Below, one piece after another: positions 34,759-44,541 of a stretch of 64,000 nt of DNA. The translations under genes were made by a program, and so were the position numbers. Under the pieces are notes generated by a model. The model had not been told where the DNA came from and did no database searches. It worked only from the letters and a program-made list of their open reading frames with translations. The first letter of the stretch is position 1. Every line of letters starts with the position of its first letter. The stretch spans positions 5,261,200-5,325,199 of the forward strand of contig OX639973.1 in the NCBI GenBank assembly GCA_951828385.1, written 5' to 3'. This DNA comes from an uncultured Poribacteria bacterium. Its GTDB lineage: Bacteria; Poribacteria; WGA-4E; WGA-3G.

Positions 34759-35943
34759 TTATGCAGTGTTCGCTGCCGTCACCGCGAGTTGTGCTGCTTC
34801 AGAGAGTCCTTCTGCCTGTTGAACATTCAGATCCGACTCAGCGATAATCTGTTTACCGAGTTCCACATTTGTGCCTTCCAATCGAACCACGAGTGGGACA
34901 TTCAGTTCGACCTGTTTCGCTGCTTCAACGATGCCATTCGCGATCGTGTCGCATTTCATGATACCGCCAAAGATATTGACCAGAACAGCCTTCACATTTT
35001 CATCGGCGAGGATAAGACGGAAAGCGTGCGCGACCGCCTCCACACTTGCGCCACCACCAACATCAAGAAAGTTTGCCGGTTCACCACCGTTCTGTTTGAT
35101 GATGTCCATTGTTGCCATCGCTAACCCCGCACCGTTCACCATACAACCAATGTCGCCATCAAGTCGGATATAACTCAGTCCGGATTCGCTCGCCTCCAGT
35201 TCACTTGGATCTTCTTCGTGCGGATCGCGCATCTCAGCTATGTCAGGATGGCGCCAGAGTGAGTTGTCGTCAAGGTTTACCTTGGAATCGAGTGCGACGA
35301 TGTCTAATTTATTGTCTGTTGTTATGATCGCTAATGGATTAATCTCTACCAGTGAACAGTCGCATTCGGTGAACGCATTGTAAAGTGATAAAATCAGTGC
35401 GGTAGCATTTGGAATGATCGCGCGGTAACTTGTGTCAGTAATCAGTTTGTATGCGAATTCACGCGCTTGAAATTCTGTTAAACCGAAAGCGGGGTCAATT
35501 TGTGTTCTAATAATCTTTTCCGGGGTTTGCGCTGCGACCTCCTCAATATTGACACCGCCCTCTTCACTGCCGATTAAGGTGAGTTGTGAGGTTTCGCGGT
35601 CAAGCAATACAGCGAGGTAGTATTCTTTCTCTATTTCTACAGCAGCAGCGATAAGCACTTTTCGGACTCGCTTCCCTTCGGGACCGGTCTGCGGTGTCAC
35701 GAGTTGCATGCCGAGAAGGGTTTCAGCGTGTTGTTTGACTTCGGCGGGTGAGTTCGCAATTTTGATGCCGCCGCCTTTTCCGCGTCCGCCTGCATGGATT
35801 TGTGCCTTGACAACGTATCTATTACAGTTAAGTGCCTGTGCAACCGTTTCTGCTTCTTCTGGTGTTTTGGCGACTTCACCGGGTAATGTATTGACACCGT
35901 AGGATTCTAAAATTTGTTTGGCTTGGTATTCATGGATGTTCAT
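34759..35943 (-). CDS. sucC: Succinate-CoA ligase, ADP-forming, beta subunit
   Basis: A 394-residue SucC, the ATP-grasp subunit of the citric-acid-cycle enzyme. It begins [17 protein letters not shown], as usual, and shows [14 protein letters not shown], the LVEINPLAI loop, and [19 protein letters not shown] chose ATG 35943 by this N-terminus; the frame is open 19 codons further up. No clear ribosome site is next to it. The partner sucD is not adjacent but 4 kb downstream on the same strand. Confidence 0.95.
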   Translation of the reverse strand: MNIHEYQAKQILESYGVNTLPGEVAKTPEEAETVAQALNCNRYVVKAQIHAGGRGKGGGIKIANSPAEVKQHAETLLGMQLVTPQTGPEGKRVRKVLIAAAVEIEKEYYLAVLLDRETSQLTLIGSEEGGVNIEEVAAQTPEKIIRTQIDPAFGLTEFQAREFAYKLITDTSYRAIIPNATALILSLYNAFTECDCSLVEINPLAIITTDNKLDIVALDSKVNLDDNSLWRHPDIAEMRDPHEEDPSELEASESGLSYIRLDGDIGCMVNGAGLAMATMDIIKQNGGEPANFLDVGGGASVEAVAHAFRLILADENVKAVLVNIFGGIMKCDTIANGIVEAAKQVELNVPLVVRLEGTNVELGKQIIAESDLNVQQAEGLSEAAQLAVTAANTA

Positions 35944-36074
35944 ATTTTTTGTATGATTCTTCAGTAAGACTCCTTTGGCATTTATGGCGTGTCTGATCAT
36001 TGTGTTTTGGGTGAATTCGTTAGAAAATTATACCACACTTGAGGCAAAATTGCAAGTTTTTCAAATGTGTAGGC

Positions 36075-36572
36075 CAGAGCCATTCAATTCTCCATTTTTC
36101 GATCGAATCTTCACCCCCAGGCCCGGTAGGTTCGGTTTTGCGGCGTACCATAAGTGTCAATTTTAGAAATAAGAACCGTCGCGGCCCCAGGTCCGGTAGG
36201 TTCGGTTTCCTAACCGAACCGGATTTTACGCGGAAACCTTGAAGATTTCAAAACCGTCTTCAGTCCCGTAGGGTTTATTTGCTTGGGGTGTTTTTGCTTG
36301 GGTGTTTCTGCGGATTGATAGGGTATTTCTGCGGATTTCTGCGGATTTCTTCAATATGTTTATAGCAGCGGTTTCGAGCAGACACCTAAGCCCTGTAAGG
36401 GCGGAAACCTGTTTATATCCACAGTTGCTAAAACGCCATCAAAAACCGCTAAATTGACACCTATGGTTCAGTTCGGCGGCGTACTCGCCCAAATGCGACC
36501 TGCATTCCTAAACGCACCGGCTCCTGTAAAGAAACGTGAAACCTAATAATTCCTTAAAATTGAATGGCTCTG
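36075..36572. mobile_element. 498-bp MITE with 15-bp terminal repeats and 10-bp target duplication
   Basis: The ends are perfect inverted repeats, CAGAGCCATTCAATT at 36075-36089 and its complement at 36558-36572. They are flanked by the direct repeat ATGTGTAGGC at 36065-36074 and 36573-36582. Inside, there is no gene, but two copies of the CCCAGG-CCGGTAGGTTCGG repeat, one with perfect arms GGTTCGGTT/AACCGAACC (36199-36220). A diverged relative lies at 49.07-49.40 kb. A 10-bp duplication suggests an IS4/IS231-like transposase in trans. Confidence 0.85.
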
Positions 36573-36722
36573 ATGTGTAGGCATTGCTGCTGAAGTCTAT
36601 TCGTCCACATGTGAAAATTTCCACTATCCTTTTTGACCTTTGGTGACTCTATATAAAAAACAGTTGTTGTGTTATACTCATCGTTAGAGATCTCAACGTA
36701 GAAAAGTATCGGAGTAAATTCT

Positions 36723-37898
36723 ATGAAGCGACAGGTTAACAGGGCTACGCGCGTGGTATCGCAAACTGCTAAGGCATCTGCAGTAGGAGTGCTCAATGCG
36801 GTATCAAAGATAAAACATACTGGGTGTGAAACAATATCGAACACCTCAAGCACGGTAAAATCGCAGATTGGCAGAGCTGGTGGCATAGTTAAGGATAAAC
36901 TGCCAGATTTGAATCCGAAGCAGCTGGAACGGATTGTTCCAGCAACAGTTGTCGGAAACTTGAATGCAGCAGTACCGTGTATCTTAAAAGATTTACCAGA
37001 GGTCGCGAAATCCCTTGCGAATAGAGCTGGCCGTATAGCTCCAGACAAGTTATATAATAAACGGATACCGACCGGTGTAAAACTGGCAAAAAAGAACATC
37101 GTGGAGTTTATAAAGAACCACGAGGTGAGCCATCGTATTTCAAGAAAGAATAATCCCGCAAAAGCGAGTGACGTTAACAACGTTATCTTTGAAATTCGAT
37201 GGAAAAATCGCGCACGTGGCTCAAGAAATATGTCTCGCGCTGAGGTTCAGAGTGCTCGTTTCAACAATACGATTACTGGCATAAAATGTGGTTTGAAAAC
37301 GACTGTAAGTGCTGCAGCAAAAGGGGCATTATTGGGGGCGTTATTAGAGTTGCCGATAACTTGTATTGAGAACGCTTTTCACATTAGAAACAACAGCAAA
37401 TCGGTCAAAGAGGCTTGCATAGATGCAACAAAGGACATTGGCATAACTGCTGGCGTGGCAGGAACAACAGCAGCAGCTTTCACAGGTTTGAGTTTATTGG
37501 GTGTGACATTGGGGCCCGCTGCCATACCATTAGCTATTGTTGGTGGTGCTGTGTACACTTGGTCAGCGACAGACCGAATTTGGAAAGCGTTGGATGATAC
37601 GACGAAGAAACGGTTAATGAATTCCGACCCAGTGCTGTACCTAACATCAGTTGTTCCCAACGAGGACAAGCGAGAGCACACGTCTGTGTTGAAAATGTTA
37701 CCTGAATACATCAGTATGGACGAAACTTCCGCTGAATTGTCTCGGATGCGAGAGATTCGTGAAAAAGCGAAAGGACGTTCAAAAATCGCACAAGAATTGG
37801 CGGGTACGGATTCAAAAAGCGAAGAGCAAGAATTCCTCACCGCAGCACGTTCATCCAGCGCCTCCGATGAATTTGATACCTTGATTTTCGGTGTATAG
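36723..37898 (+). CDS. HNH-like protein with glycine-rich membrane segments
   Basis: A 391-residue protein I cannot place with certainty. Residues 130-175 read HEVSHRISRKNNP, VNNVIFE, NRARGSRNMS, an arrangement like a degenerate HNH/treble-clef domain (H, N, then N-R-x-RG). Next come glycine- and alanine-rich hydrophobic stretches (AAAKGALLGALLELPIT, GVAGTTAAAFTGLSLLGV and IPLAIVGGAVYTW) that could cross a membrane, then a charged tail. The mix suggests a toxin or effector, but no immunity gene is evident. It sits right after the MITE and converges on the AAA gene. The start ATG 36723 has a weak site. Confidence 0.6.
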   Translation: MKRQVNRATRVVSQTAKASAVGVLNAVSKIKHTGCETISNTSSTVKSQIGRAGGIVKDKLPDLNPKQLERIVPATVVGNLNAAVPCILKDLPEVAKSLANRAGRIAPDKLYNKRIPTGVKLAKKNIVEFIKNHEVSHRISRKNNPAKASDVNNVIFEIRWKNRARGSRNMSRAEVQSARFNNTITGIKCGLKTTVSAAAKGALLGALLELPITCIENAFHIRNNSKSVKEACIDATKDIGITAGVAGTTAAAFTGLSLLGVTLGPAAIPLAIVGGAVYTWSATDRIWKALDDTTKKRLMNSDPVLYLTSVVPNEDKREHTSVLKMLPEYISMDETSAELSRMREIREKAKGRSKIAQELAGTDSKSEEQEFLTAARSSSASDEFDTLIFGV

Positions 37899-37946
37899 CA
37901 GATGGACACGAAAACGGAGACGAAATCTGAACCCGCCAAGAAAACA

Positions 37947-39536
37947 TCAGTCTGATGGACGCTCTTGTATCACTGAAATCACGTAACTCCGAATTGTTAA
38001 TCCATCCAGTGTTTCTGTCTCCACACGCGGTTCCGGCGTGTTGCGATGGTCGAACACAACATAGTATCCCTCCTCAGCCCCCTCCAATCTGACATACCTC
38101 GCAAGCTGTGCTTTACCTGCCTGATAGCGGCCATCTCCACCCCAAATTTTTGTTTCAACGATATATTTTCGCTGGTTATGACGGATGAGAATATCCATTC
38201 TACCGCGCCCCGTTTGCACCTCAAGAGACATTGTCCCACCCACACTTTGAACAAACTGCTCAAGATAGGCAAAGAGCAGATGCTGTCCGACATATTCCTG
38301 CGGCGTATCCGGGACTTGTAAGATTCTGAACCCTACACGTGCAATAAAGTCACGGAAGTTATCAAGGAGTGCTACCATCTGAATCTGTCCATTCGATGTG
38401 AGGTAACCCTGAAATCCTTCGTGATTGTCTTCTGGTAGATATTCCTGTTCCAGTCCATTCACTATCGGTTTGAATGCGTCTATGATGCAATAGTGATAAA
38501 TTGGGTTGATAATTTCACACATACCGTCAGCACCTTCAGCAATAACACCGTAAGTGGCGAGTTCATTGATGTGTTCATTATAAAGGCTAAATCTTACACC
38601 TTCATCATAAGAAGCAATTTTCATGAGGAGTGCCTCAAACCGCCGATCCCTACGGATATTGGTTATCAGATGATCAATGTTAGTGTGTCCTTCGCGGAGG
38701 AGTTGGATATGTGCTTTTGAGAAGTGTTCCATCGTGATCGGTTCGCTTTTCGGGATGGCTAATTCCTCGGTAAGAATTTGCGCGAAACGATTGACAAGCA
38801 CAGGCTGACCGGCAGTCTGTTTGTGGATGGCTTTAATTGTTTCCGGTGTGAAAGGTTGTCCAACCTCATCGGTATATTGTGAAAGCAGCTCTTCCACCTG
38901 TTCAAGCGTGAAATTGGGTAATTTGAATTCGTCTTGTATATTAAACGGAGAGATGGAGCGGTCATAGTTGAGTTGTGTAATGTTCTTGACACCGATGATG
39001 CCGATACTGTGCGGACACCGTTTCCGTCCAGAAAGGTATATCTGGCGAAGCGAGTGTAAAAACCCTCTGATAGCATCTCGTGGAATACTATCAAACTCAT
39101 CAATAATCATGACAAACCGCTGGCTTTCCAGCAGACCTCCAAGATCTTCAAAAAACTCACGCATCGAAATAGGTTCAGTTATCTGCGCGTTCGCCAAAAA
39201 TCTATTGAGCACATCAGCCGGACTCTTCCCGCGTTTCTGAAAGACACTCTTAATTGCCTTACAAATTTCTTTGCTGAGAGACCTATAAAAAGCATCGGCA
39301 TCGCTGTCTACGTATCCCTCAAAATTAAGTTGTATTGGGAAATAGATGCTGCCTTCAGCTGCAAGTGAGTCAAGGGCATTTTGGAAGAACGTGGTCTTGC
39401 CTGTCTGGCGCGGCGCAAAGAGAACAATATATCTGCCTCTTTCTATTCGCTCGATAAAATCCGCAATTTCATCTCTGCGCGCAACGAAGTAGTTATCCTC
39501 AGAATAGACAGGACCGCGAGTCTCAAACCATCTCAT
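37947..39536 (-). CDS. AAA-type ATPase with C-terminal PD-(D/E)XK domain
   Basis: A 529-residue protein. A P-loop (FAPRQTGKTTFF) lies near residue 45 and a Walker B (FVMIIDEFDSIP) near residue 145, as in the AAA_14/AAA-like group. A winged-helix-like middle follows. The last 110 residues show a nuclease-like core, GRMDILIRHNQRKYIVETKIWGG, with Asp, Glu and Lys of the PD-(D/E)XK fold. Proteins with this order are abundant in PVC bacteria and cyanobacteria and are often selfish or defence-associated, with unknown targets. It converges on the HNH-like gene. Confidence 0.85.
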   Translation of the reverse strand: MRWFETRGPVYSEDNYFVARRDEIADFIERIERGRYIVLFAPRQTGKTTFFQNALDSLAAEGSIYFPIQLNFEGYVDSDADAFYRSLSKEICKAIKSVFQKRGKSPADVLNRFLANAQITEPISMREFFEDLGGLLESQRFVMIIDEFDSIPRDAIRGFLHSLRQIYLSGRKRCPHSIGIIGVKNITQLNYDRSISPFNIQDEFKLPNFTLEQVEELLSQYTDEVGQPFTPETIKAIHKQTAGQPVLVNRFAQILTEELAIPKSEPITMEHFSKAHIQLLREGHTNIDHLITNIRRDRRFEALLMKIASYDEGVRFSLYNEHINELATYGVIAEGADGMCEIINPIYHYCIIDAFKPIVNGLEQEYLPEDNHEGFQGYLTSNGQIQMVALLDNFRDFIARVGFRILQVPDTPQEYVGQHLLFAYLEQFVQSVGGTMSLEVQTGRGRMDILIRHNQRKYIVETKIWGGDGRYQAGKAQLARYVRLEGAEEGYYVVFDHRNTPEPRVETETLDGLTIRSYVISVIQERPSD

Positions 39537-39593
39537 CTTTTGATTCTCCTTTGTAAGGACTGCGGAAATTATATCAGATTGTGGTGCGAAAGT

Positions 39594-40115
39594 CTATAAG
39601 AAACAGCATTCGGCTTTCAAGGCGGACTTATCATCCTCAAGACGCTCCAATAAAGTTTGAACAGTTTCTTGGAATACTGGGTGCACAACATCCGGTGCAA
39701 TTTCTGCTAACGGTGCCAATACGAAACGGCGACGATGCATCTCTGGATGCGGGATGACGAGTTTCTCCGTCTGTAAACATAAATCTCCATAGACGAGTAT
39801 ATCCAAGTCGATCTCTCTTGGTCCCCAGCGGATGCGGTGTTGTCTGCCAATAGCTGTTTCGATGTTTTTCAAGGCGTGTAGTAAGGATAGCGGAGGGAGG
39901 TGGGTTTGAATGGCAGCGACACCGTTCAGAAATTGGGCTTGTGCCTCATATCCTACCGGGTCGGTTTTGTAAACGGAGGAAATCTTTTCTAAAGTGATCC
40001 CCTCCGTTTTCGATAAGGCATGGATAGCGTTCTGGATATGCGTCAATCGATCGCCGATATTGCTTCCGAAACCGATGTAGACTGAGTGCATAGAGTTTGC
40101 AGTTGGTAGCAACAT
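39594..40115 (-). CDS. folK: HPPK, folate biosynthesis pyrophosphokinase
   Basis: A 173-residue 6-hydroxymethyl-7,8-dihydropterin pyrophosphokinase. The motifs are [11 protein letters not shown], the [17 protein letters not shown] loop, [17 protein letters not shown] with the metal-binding Asp pair, and [21 protein letters not shown] 40115 has a GAGG site 8 bases upstream; ATG 40091 fits the family's usual N-terminus and is an alternative. hicB ends just upstream, at 40153. Confidence 0.93.
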   Translation of the reverse strand: MLLPTANSMHSVYIGFGSNIGDRLTHIQNAIHALSKTEGITLEKISSVYKTDPVGYEAQAQFLNGVAAIQTHLPPLSLLHALKNIETAIGRQHRIRWGPREIDLDILVYGDLCLQTEKLVIPHPEMHRRRFVLAPLAEIAPDVVHPVFQETVQTLLERLEDDKSALKAECCFL

Positions 40116-40152
40116 AACTGAACCTCGATGATTCGTGAATGCCACAAACTGA

Positions 40153-40389
40153 TTAGACACTCACTAAAAGTTCCTCAAGGTTCCTACCGACAGTTGGATG
40201 TGGGAGAGGTCTATTCTTTTTCAGCGCGTGTGCCAACAAATCGTCAACAATCTCACATAATTGCCGGAAGACCTCTACTTCGTTATCGCCGTGGCAACAC
40301 GGACCGATAATTCCCGGACAATATCCGATGAAGCATTCATCTTCGTCTGACCATTCGACAATCTTAATGTATTTCGCACTTTCGCTCAT
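40153..40389 (-). CDS. hicB: HicB-like antitoxin
   Basis: A 78-residue HicB-type protein with the partial RNase H-like fold of the family ([21 protein letters not shown], then [18 protein letters not shown]). It lacks a separate DNA-binding domain of note. It overlaps hicA by 4 bases (ATGA) and is translated after it. It should neutralise HicA. Confidence 0.82.
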   Translation of the reverse strand: MSESAKYIKIVEWSDEDECFIGYCPGIIGPCCHGDNEVEVFRQLCEIVDDLLAHALKKNRPLPHPTVGRNLEELLVSV

Positions 40390-40580
40390 CTTTGAGATTC
40401 CTCAATTTTTAATTTAACCTGCTTCTCTTGGTAAGGCTTAGCATCATCACCAAGGTTCCCAGAAATAACAACCATTGGACCTGTGGGATGTTCATAAGTC
40501 CTGTGACTTCCTTTTCTGCGTATGTTGATAAATCCTGATTTTCTCAAGTCTGAGATGAGTTGTCGTATTTTTCTGGGCAT
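40386..40580 (-). CDS. hicA: HicA-like mRNA interferase toxin
   Basis: A 64-residue HicA toxin with the double-stranded RNA-binding-like fold. The catalytic His is in RRKGSHRTYEHP, preceded by LISDLRKSGF, and followed by the GDDAKPYQEKQVK stretch. The toxin gene is first in the pair, as is usual for hicAB. The pair lies between fabF and folK, and probably arrived as a small addiction module. Confidence 0.83.
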   Translation of the reverse strand: MPRKIRQLISDLRKSGFINIRRKGSHRTYEHPTGPMVVISGNLGDDAKPYQEKQVKLKIEESQR

Positions 40581-40615
40581 AGAACTTATAATGCAAAAGA
40601 TATACTTTAATCCAA

Positions 40616-41854
40616 CTAACCTGTAAATTTGCGGATGGCAATTGAGGTGTTGTGTCCACCAAAACCGAACGCATTCGAGAGTGCAACCTCAATCTTCGCA
40701 TCACGGCTCTCATTCGGGACGTAATCCAGGTCGCAATTTTCGTCCGGCATATCGTAGTTGATGGTTGGCGGCAGATACCCCTTCTCCATCGCACCCAAAC
40801 AGGCGATGAGTTCCACAGCACCCGCAGCACCGAGCAGATGACCGATCATCGATTTAGTAGAGCTAACCGGAATTTTGTAGGCTTGCTCGCCGAACAGGGT
40901 TTTGATGGCGTTTGTTTCAGCGACATCGCCAATCGGGGTAGAGGTGCCGTGCGCATTGATATAATCGACAGCGTCTAATGGTAACTCGGCCTTACGGAGT
41001 GCGAATTCCATCGCTTTCGCCGCGCCTTCACCGTTTTCAGGGGGTCTGACCATATCGTAGGCATCTGAGGTCATGCCGTAGCCGATGATTTCCGCATAGA
41101 TATGGGCACCTCGCTTTTTCGCATGCGATAGCGATTCAAGGATTAATACACCCGCACCGTCACCCATAACAAAGCCGTCTCTGTCTTTCGTGAACGGGCG
41201 CGAGGCACGTTCAGGGTCATCGTTGCGCTCTGACATCGCGCGTATTGCACAGAACCCCGCGAAAGCTAATGGCGTAATCGCCGATTCTGTGCCACCGGTG
41301 AACATCACGTCTGCGTCCCCACGTTGAATGATATGAAACGAATCACCCATAGAATGGTTTGCGCTTGCACAGGCAGTGACAGACGTAGAGTTAGGACCTC
41401 TAAGGTTAAAACGGATTGATATCTGACCTGCCGCCATGTTAATAATCATGTACGGTACAAGGAATGGGCTAACACGTTTGGCACCCTTTTCAGCAAGGAT
41501 TTTTGCGTTATCTTCAAGGACACCGATACCACCAATCCCAGAACCGATTTGAACCCCCGCGCGATAAGGATCCACTGTATCAAGATCCAAACCGGCATCC
41601 GCGTGCGCCATGACTGCAGCAGCAAGCGCATACTGAATAAACAGCGGCAGCCTGGACGCGGCGCGGCGATCCATGTACTGTTCCGCCTGGAAATCCTTTA
41701 CCTCTCCGGCGATTTGGGTGCGATGCTCAGAGGCATCAAAATACGTTAAAGGTCCGATTCCGTTTTTACCGCTGGCAAGCGCATCCCAATATTCTTCTTT
41801 CGTGTTACCAATGGCATTGACAACACCGATTCCTGTTATAACTACACGCTCCAC
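40616..41854 (-). CDS. fabF: Beta-ketoacyl-ACP synthase II
   Basis: A 412-residue FabF, which elongates acyl chains on ACP. The Cys-His-His set is visible: Cys in [12 protein letters not shown], His in [11 protein letters not shown] and His in [12 protein letters not shown]. The end [12 protein letters not shown] is typical. It is the last gene of the fatty-acid cluster, after acpP, but a 371-bp gap with a tandem hairpin element separates the two. Confidence 0.96.
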   Translation of the reverse strand: MERVVITGIGVVNAIGNTKEEYWDALASGKNGIGPLTYFDASEHRTQIAGEVKDFQAEQYMDRRAASRLPLFIQYALAAAVMAHADAGLDLDTVDPYRAGVQIGSGIGGIGVLEDNAKILAEKGAKRVSPFLVPYMIINMAAGQISIRFNLRGPNSTSVTACASANHSMGDSFHIIQRGDADVMFTGGTESAITPLAFAGFCAIRAMSERNDDPERASRPFTKDRDGFVMGDGAGVLILESLSHAKKRGAHIYAEIIGYGMTSDAYDMVRPPENGEGAAKAMEFALRKAELPLDAVDYINAHGTSTPIGDVAETNAIKTLFGEQAYKIPVSSTKSMIGHLLGAAGAVELIACLGAMEKGYLPPTINYDMPDENCDLDYVPNESRDAKIEVALSNAFGFGGHNTSIAIRKFTG

Positions 41855-41943
41855 GAGACCGATCCTTTTTTATTGAATAATTACGGGTTCGCCTGCTACA
41901 CAGGCTGTCAGTCATCGGTTATCAGTTAAAAGAGAGCGTTATT

Positions 41944-42175
41944 ATAGTGAATTCTAAAAATAAATGGACATCTTTGTAGCATAGGCTGTTAGCCTGTGCC
42001 AGTCTGAATGCCTGTTATAGGTATTCAGACTGTTTGAGAGTGCCCAATTATAGTGAATTCTAAAAATAAATAGACATCTTTGTAGCATAAACTGTTAGTT
42101 TGTGCCAGTCTGAATGCCTGTTATAGGCATTCAGACTGTTTGAGAGTGCCCAATTAATTATAGGTTTTACTATAA
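41944..42175. repeat. Tandem copy of a 106-bp palindromic element
   Basis: The unit starts TAGTGAATTCTAAAAATAAA at 41945 and again at 42051. Each copy holds a GTAGCATA hairpin (arms GGCT/AGCC in the first, AACT/AGTT in the second) and a larger hairpin, CAGTCTGAAT/ATTCAGACTG. The block ends with TTTTACTATAA. Single copies are at 51.70 and 55.14 kb. It fills most of the fabF-acpP gap. Confidence 0.9.
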
Positions 42176-42225
42176 ACGAGAACCTCTTAACTGACAACTG
42201 ATAACTGATAACTGATAACTAAAAT

Positions 42226-42459
42226 CTATACATGGTCGTCAAGGTAACTCAGGGCATCTTGAACGGTCTGAATCTTCTCCGCATCACTATCGGGGATTTC
42301 AATGTCGAATTCCTCTTCAAGTGCCATGACCAGTTCAACAGTATCAAGTGAGTCCGCACCCAAGTCCTCCATGAAAGAGGCATCTGGGGTAACGTTATCT
42401 TCGTCAACACCGAGTTGTTTCGCAATAATTTCGACGAGGCGTTCTTGGTTTGTTGCCAT
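42226..42459 (-). CDS. acpP: Acyl carrier protein
   Basis: A 77-residue ACP, the carrier of growing fatty chains. The 4'-phosphopantetheine site is the Ser of [19 protein letters not shown]. The protein is acidic, as usual. ATG 42459 is chosen by length and homology; a GGAG lies about 13 bases upstream. It sits between fabG and fabF with 240 bases to fabG that hold no gene but a small hairpin near 42614. Confidence 0.96.
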   Translation of the reverse strand: MATNQERLVEIIAKQLGVDEDNVTPDASFMEDLGADSLDTVELVMALEEEFDIEIPDSDAEKIQTVQDALSYLDDHV

Positions 42460-42698
42460 AGCGTTTCTCTGATCTCCTATAAAATTTTTTGTCCGCAAGA
42501 TTGGTATTGCGGTTCAGCATTCGTCCTTATATTACAGGGAAAATAGTGCCTTGATTGTCTCTGTGATACGGGCTTACGAACAAAGCCTTACGTCAAGACA
42601 ATCATACAGGTTATGGGCATTGAAAACAGTGCCCTATAGACGGGTTAACCAGCCGTCCATTCTATTGGTGCCTTTGGGAAACTCCAAGTGCACTTGAA

Positions 42699-43499
42699 TT
42701 ACATCACCATACCACCGTCAACCTGAAGTATTTGACCGGTGATATAGCGCGCAGCATCCGATGCTAAAAAACAGACAGCGTCTGCCACATCTTCTGGGTG
42801 TCCAAACTCTCGTAGTGGAATCAGTTCAAGGAGTTGTTTCTGATGATCTTCCGATATTTCTGCTGTCATATCTGTTGTGATAAAACCCGGGGCGATCGCG
42901 TTTACAGTAATACCGCGCGCACCGACCTCTTTTGCTGTAGCTTTCGTCAAACCGATGATCCCCGCTTTCGCTGCAGCGTAACTCGCTTGTCCCGCGTTTC
43001 CTATTAATCCAATAACTGACGAAATATTGATGATGCGTCCACTTCTCTGACGGATCATAGGACGGAGGACCGCACGAGTGCAGTACATCGTACCTGTCAA
43101 ATTTGTCTGTAGAACCGCGTCCCAGTCCTCATCTTTGAGGCGCATAAGTAACATGTCGCGCGTAATCCCTGCGTTGTTCACGAGGATGTCGATTTGCGAA
43201 AACCGATCCATCGTTTTTTCAATAAGCACTTCGACATCAGCCTTTTCAGAGATGTCGGCGGCCATCGCATAAGTAGAGTAACCTTTACCTTGCAGTGTAT
43301 CGGCGATCTGTGCGACTGACTCGGCAGAACGAGAGCAGAGAACGACATTCGCACCGGCTCCGCAGAGTCTCCGCGCAATGGCCGCACCAATACCGCGCGA
43401 CGCACCTGTAACAACAGCCGTTTTGCCGCTCAATAGGTCTTCTCTAAAAGCATTCTGTTCTGTTGATACATCTATTTTATTTGCCATTTCCGTGTTCAT
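42699..43499 (-). CDS. fabG: 3-oxoacyl-ACP reductase
   Basis: A 266-residue short-chain dehydrogenase that reduces beta-ketoacyl-ACP with NADPH. Motifs are TGASRGIG at about 33, LVNNAGITRD, and the catalytic Ser-Tyr-Lys (NISSVIG, YAAAKAG). The end ITGQILQVDGGM fits FabG. The start overlaps the fabD stop by 23 bases; ATG 43487 is a shorter alternative. The N-terminal extension of about 25 residues is longer than usual. Confidence 0.95.
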   Translation of the reverse strand: MNTEMANKIDVSTEQNAFREDLLSGKTAVVTGASRGIGAAIARRLCGAGANVVLCSRSAESVAQIADTLQGKGYSTYAMAADISEKADVEVLIEKTMDRFSQIDILVNNAGITRDMLLMRLKDEDWDAVLQTNLTGTMYCTRAVLRPMIRQRSGRIINISSVIGLIGNAGQASYAAAKAGIIGLTKATAKEVGARGITVNAIAPGFITTDMTAEISEDHQKQLLELIPLREFGHPEDVADAVCFLASDAARYITGQILQVDGGMVM

Positions 43500-44415
43500 C
43501 TGCTACAAGGGACAGTGTCTTAATGTCTTCAACATTCATAGGACGACTTCCCGAAAGTGTCCGTTTCACTAAGCCAGACAATACCTGTCCCGGTCCGACC
43601 TCTACAAAATGTGTGATACCCGTTTTCTCAAGAGTCCGCAGCGTTTTCTCCCACTGGACCGGGTGTGTCATCTGTTGAAAGAGAAGATGCTTGATATTAT
43701 CAGCATCCGTGACAAATTCACCCGTTACATTCATTACGATGTCAACTTGCGGCGGATACAGCGTCACCGAATCAAGTGCGGATCCGAACCTTTCTTGCGC
43801 CGGTGCCATCAACGGCGAATGAAACGCCCCGCTTACCGGTAAAAGGCGACACCGCCTCGCACCAATTTCGGCTTTCGCAAGTTCAACAACGTGATTGACA
43901 GCCGCTACTTCGCCAGAAATTACTAATTGACCGGGGCAGTTGTAATTGGCGATATTCACAGTCCCTTCGGTCTCGTCACAGAGGTGTTGCAGTTGCGCTG
44001 TGTCCATTCCAAGGATTGCTGCCATACTACCTTGTTGTATTTCCCCGGCTTCCGCCATGAGACTTGCGCGGGCGTGTACCAAACGCAAGGCACCCGCGAA
44101 TTCAAGCACACCTGCCGCCACGAGTGCAGAATACTCGCCGAGACTATGCCCAGCGACTGCATTCGGTGTAATACCGAACTCCTTTAGGACGCGTAAGGTT
44201 GCAACACTGCAGGTCAAAATCGCCAGTTGTGTATTTTCAGTCTGTTTTAAGGTGTCTTCGGGACCCTCAAAACAGAGTTGGCTTAAGGCGCGTCCAAGCG
44301 CCGCGTCGGCTTCCTGAAAAACAGTATCGGCAATCGGATAAGCGCGCGCTAATTCCGCGCCCATGCCTACCTGTTGTGAACCTTGCCCTGGAAAAATGAA
44401 TGCTAATTGTGCCAT
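43477..44415 (-). CDS. fabD: Malonyl-CoA-ACP transacylase
   Basis: A 312-residue FabD, which loads malonyl groups on ACP. FIFPGQGSQ begins the protein, the active-site Ser is in AGHSLGEYSAL, and the later catalytic His lies in PVSGAFHSPLM. VEVGPGQVLSGLVKR ends the core. Its stop is inside the fabG start, so translation is coupled. Confidence 0.96.
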   Translation of the reverse strand: MAQLAFIFPGQGSQQVGMGAELARAYPIADTVFQEADAALGRALSQLCFEGPEDTLKQTENTQLAILTCSVATLRVLKEFGITPNAVAGHSLGEYSALVAAGVLEFAGALRLVHARASLMAEAGEIQQGSMAAILGMDTAQLQHLCDETEGTVNIANYNCPGQLVISGEVAAVNHVVELAKAEIGARRCRLLPVSGAFHSPLMAPAQERFGSALDSVTLYPPQVDIVMNVTGEFVTDADNIKHLLFQQMTHPVQWEKTLRTLEKTGITHFVEVGPGQVLSGLVKRTLSGSRPMNVEDIKTLSLVADEHGNGK

Positions 44416-44541
44416 TGCTTCTGATGAGTGGTTGTCGGCGGGCCCTTTCAGTTTTCTCAGACTCCCAAATGAAATGGAAAACCGATAGGATAGTAATGAG
44501 AAAAGCCTCTTTGCTGATTGCCGACGGCTGATTACTGACGG

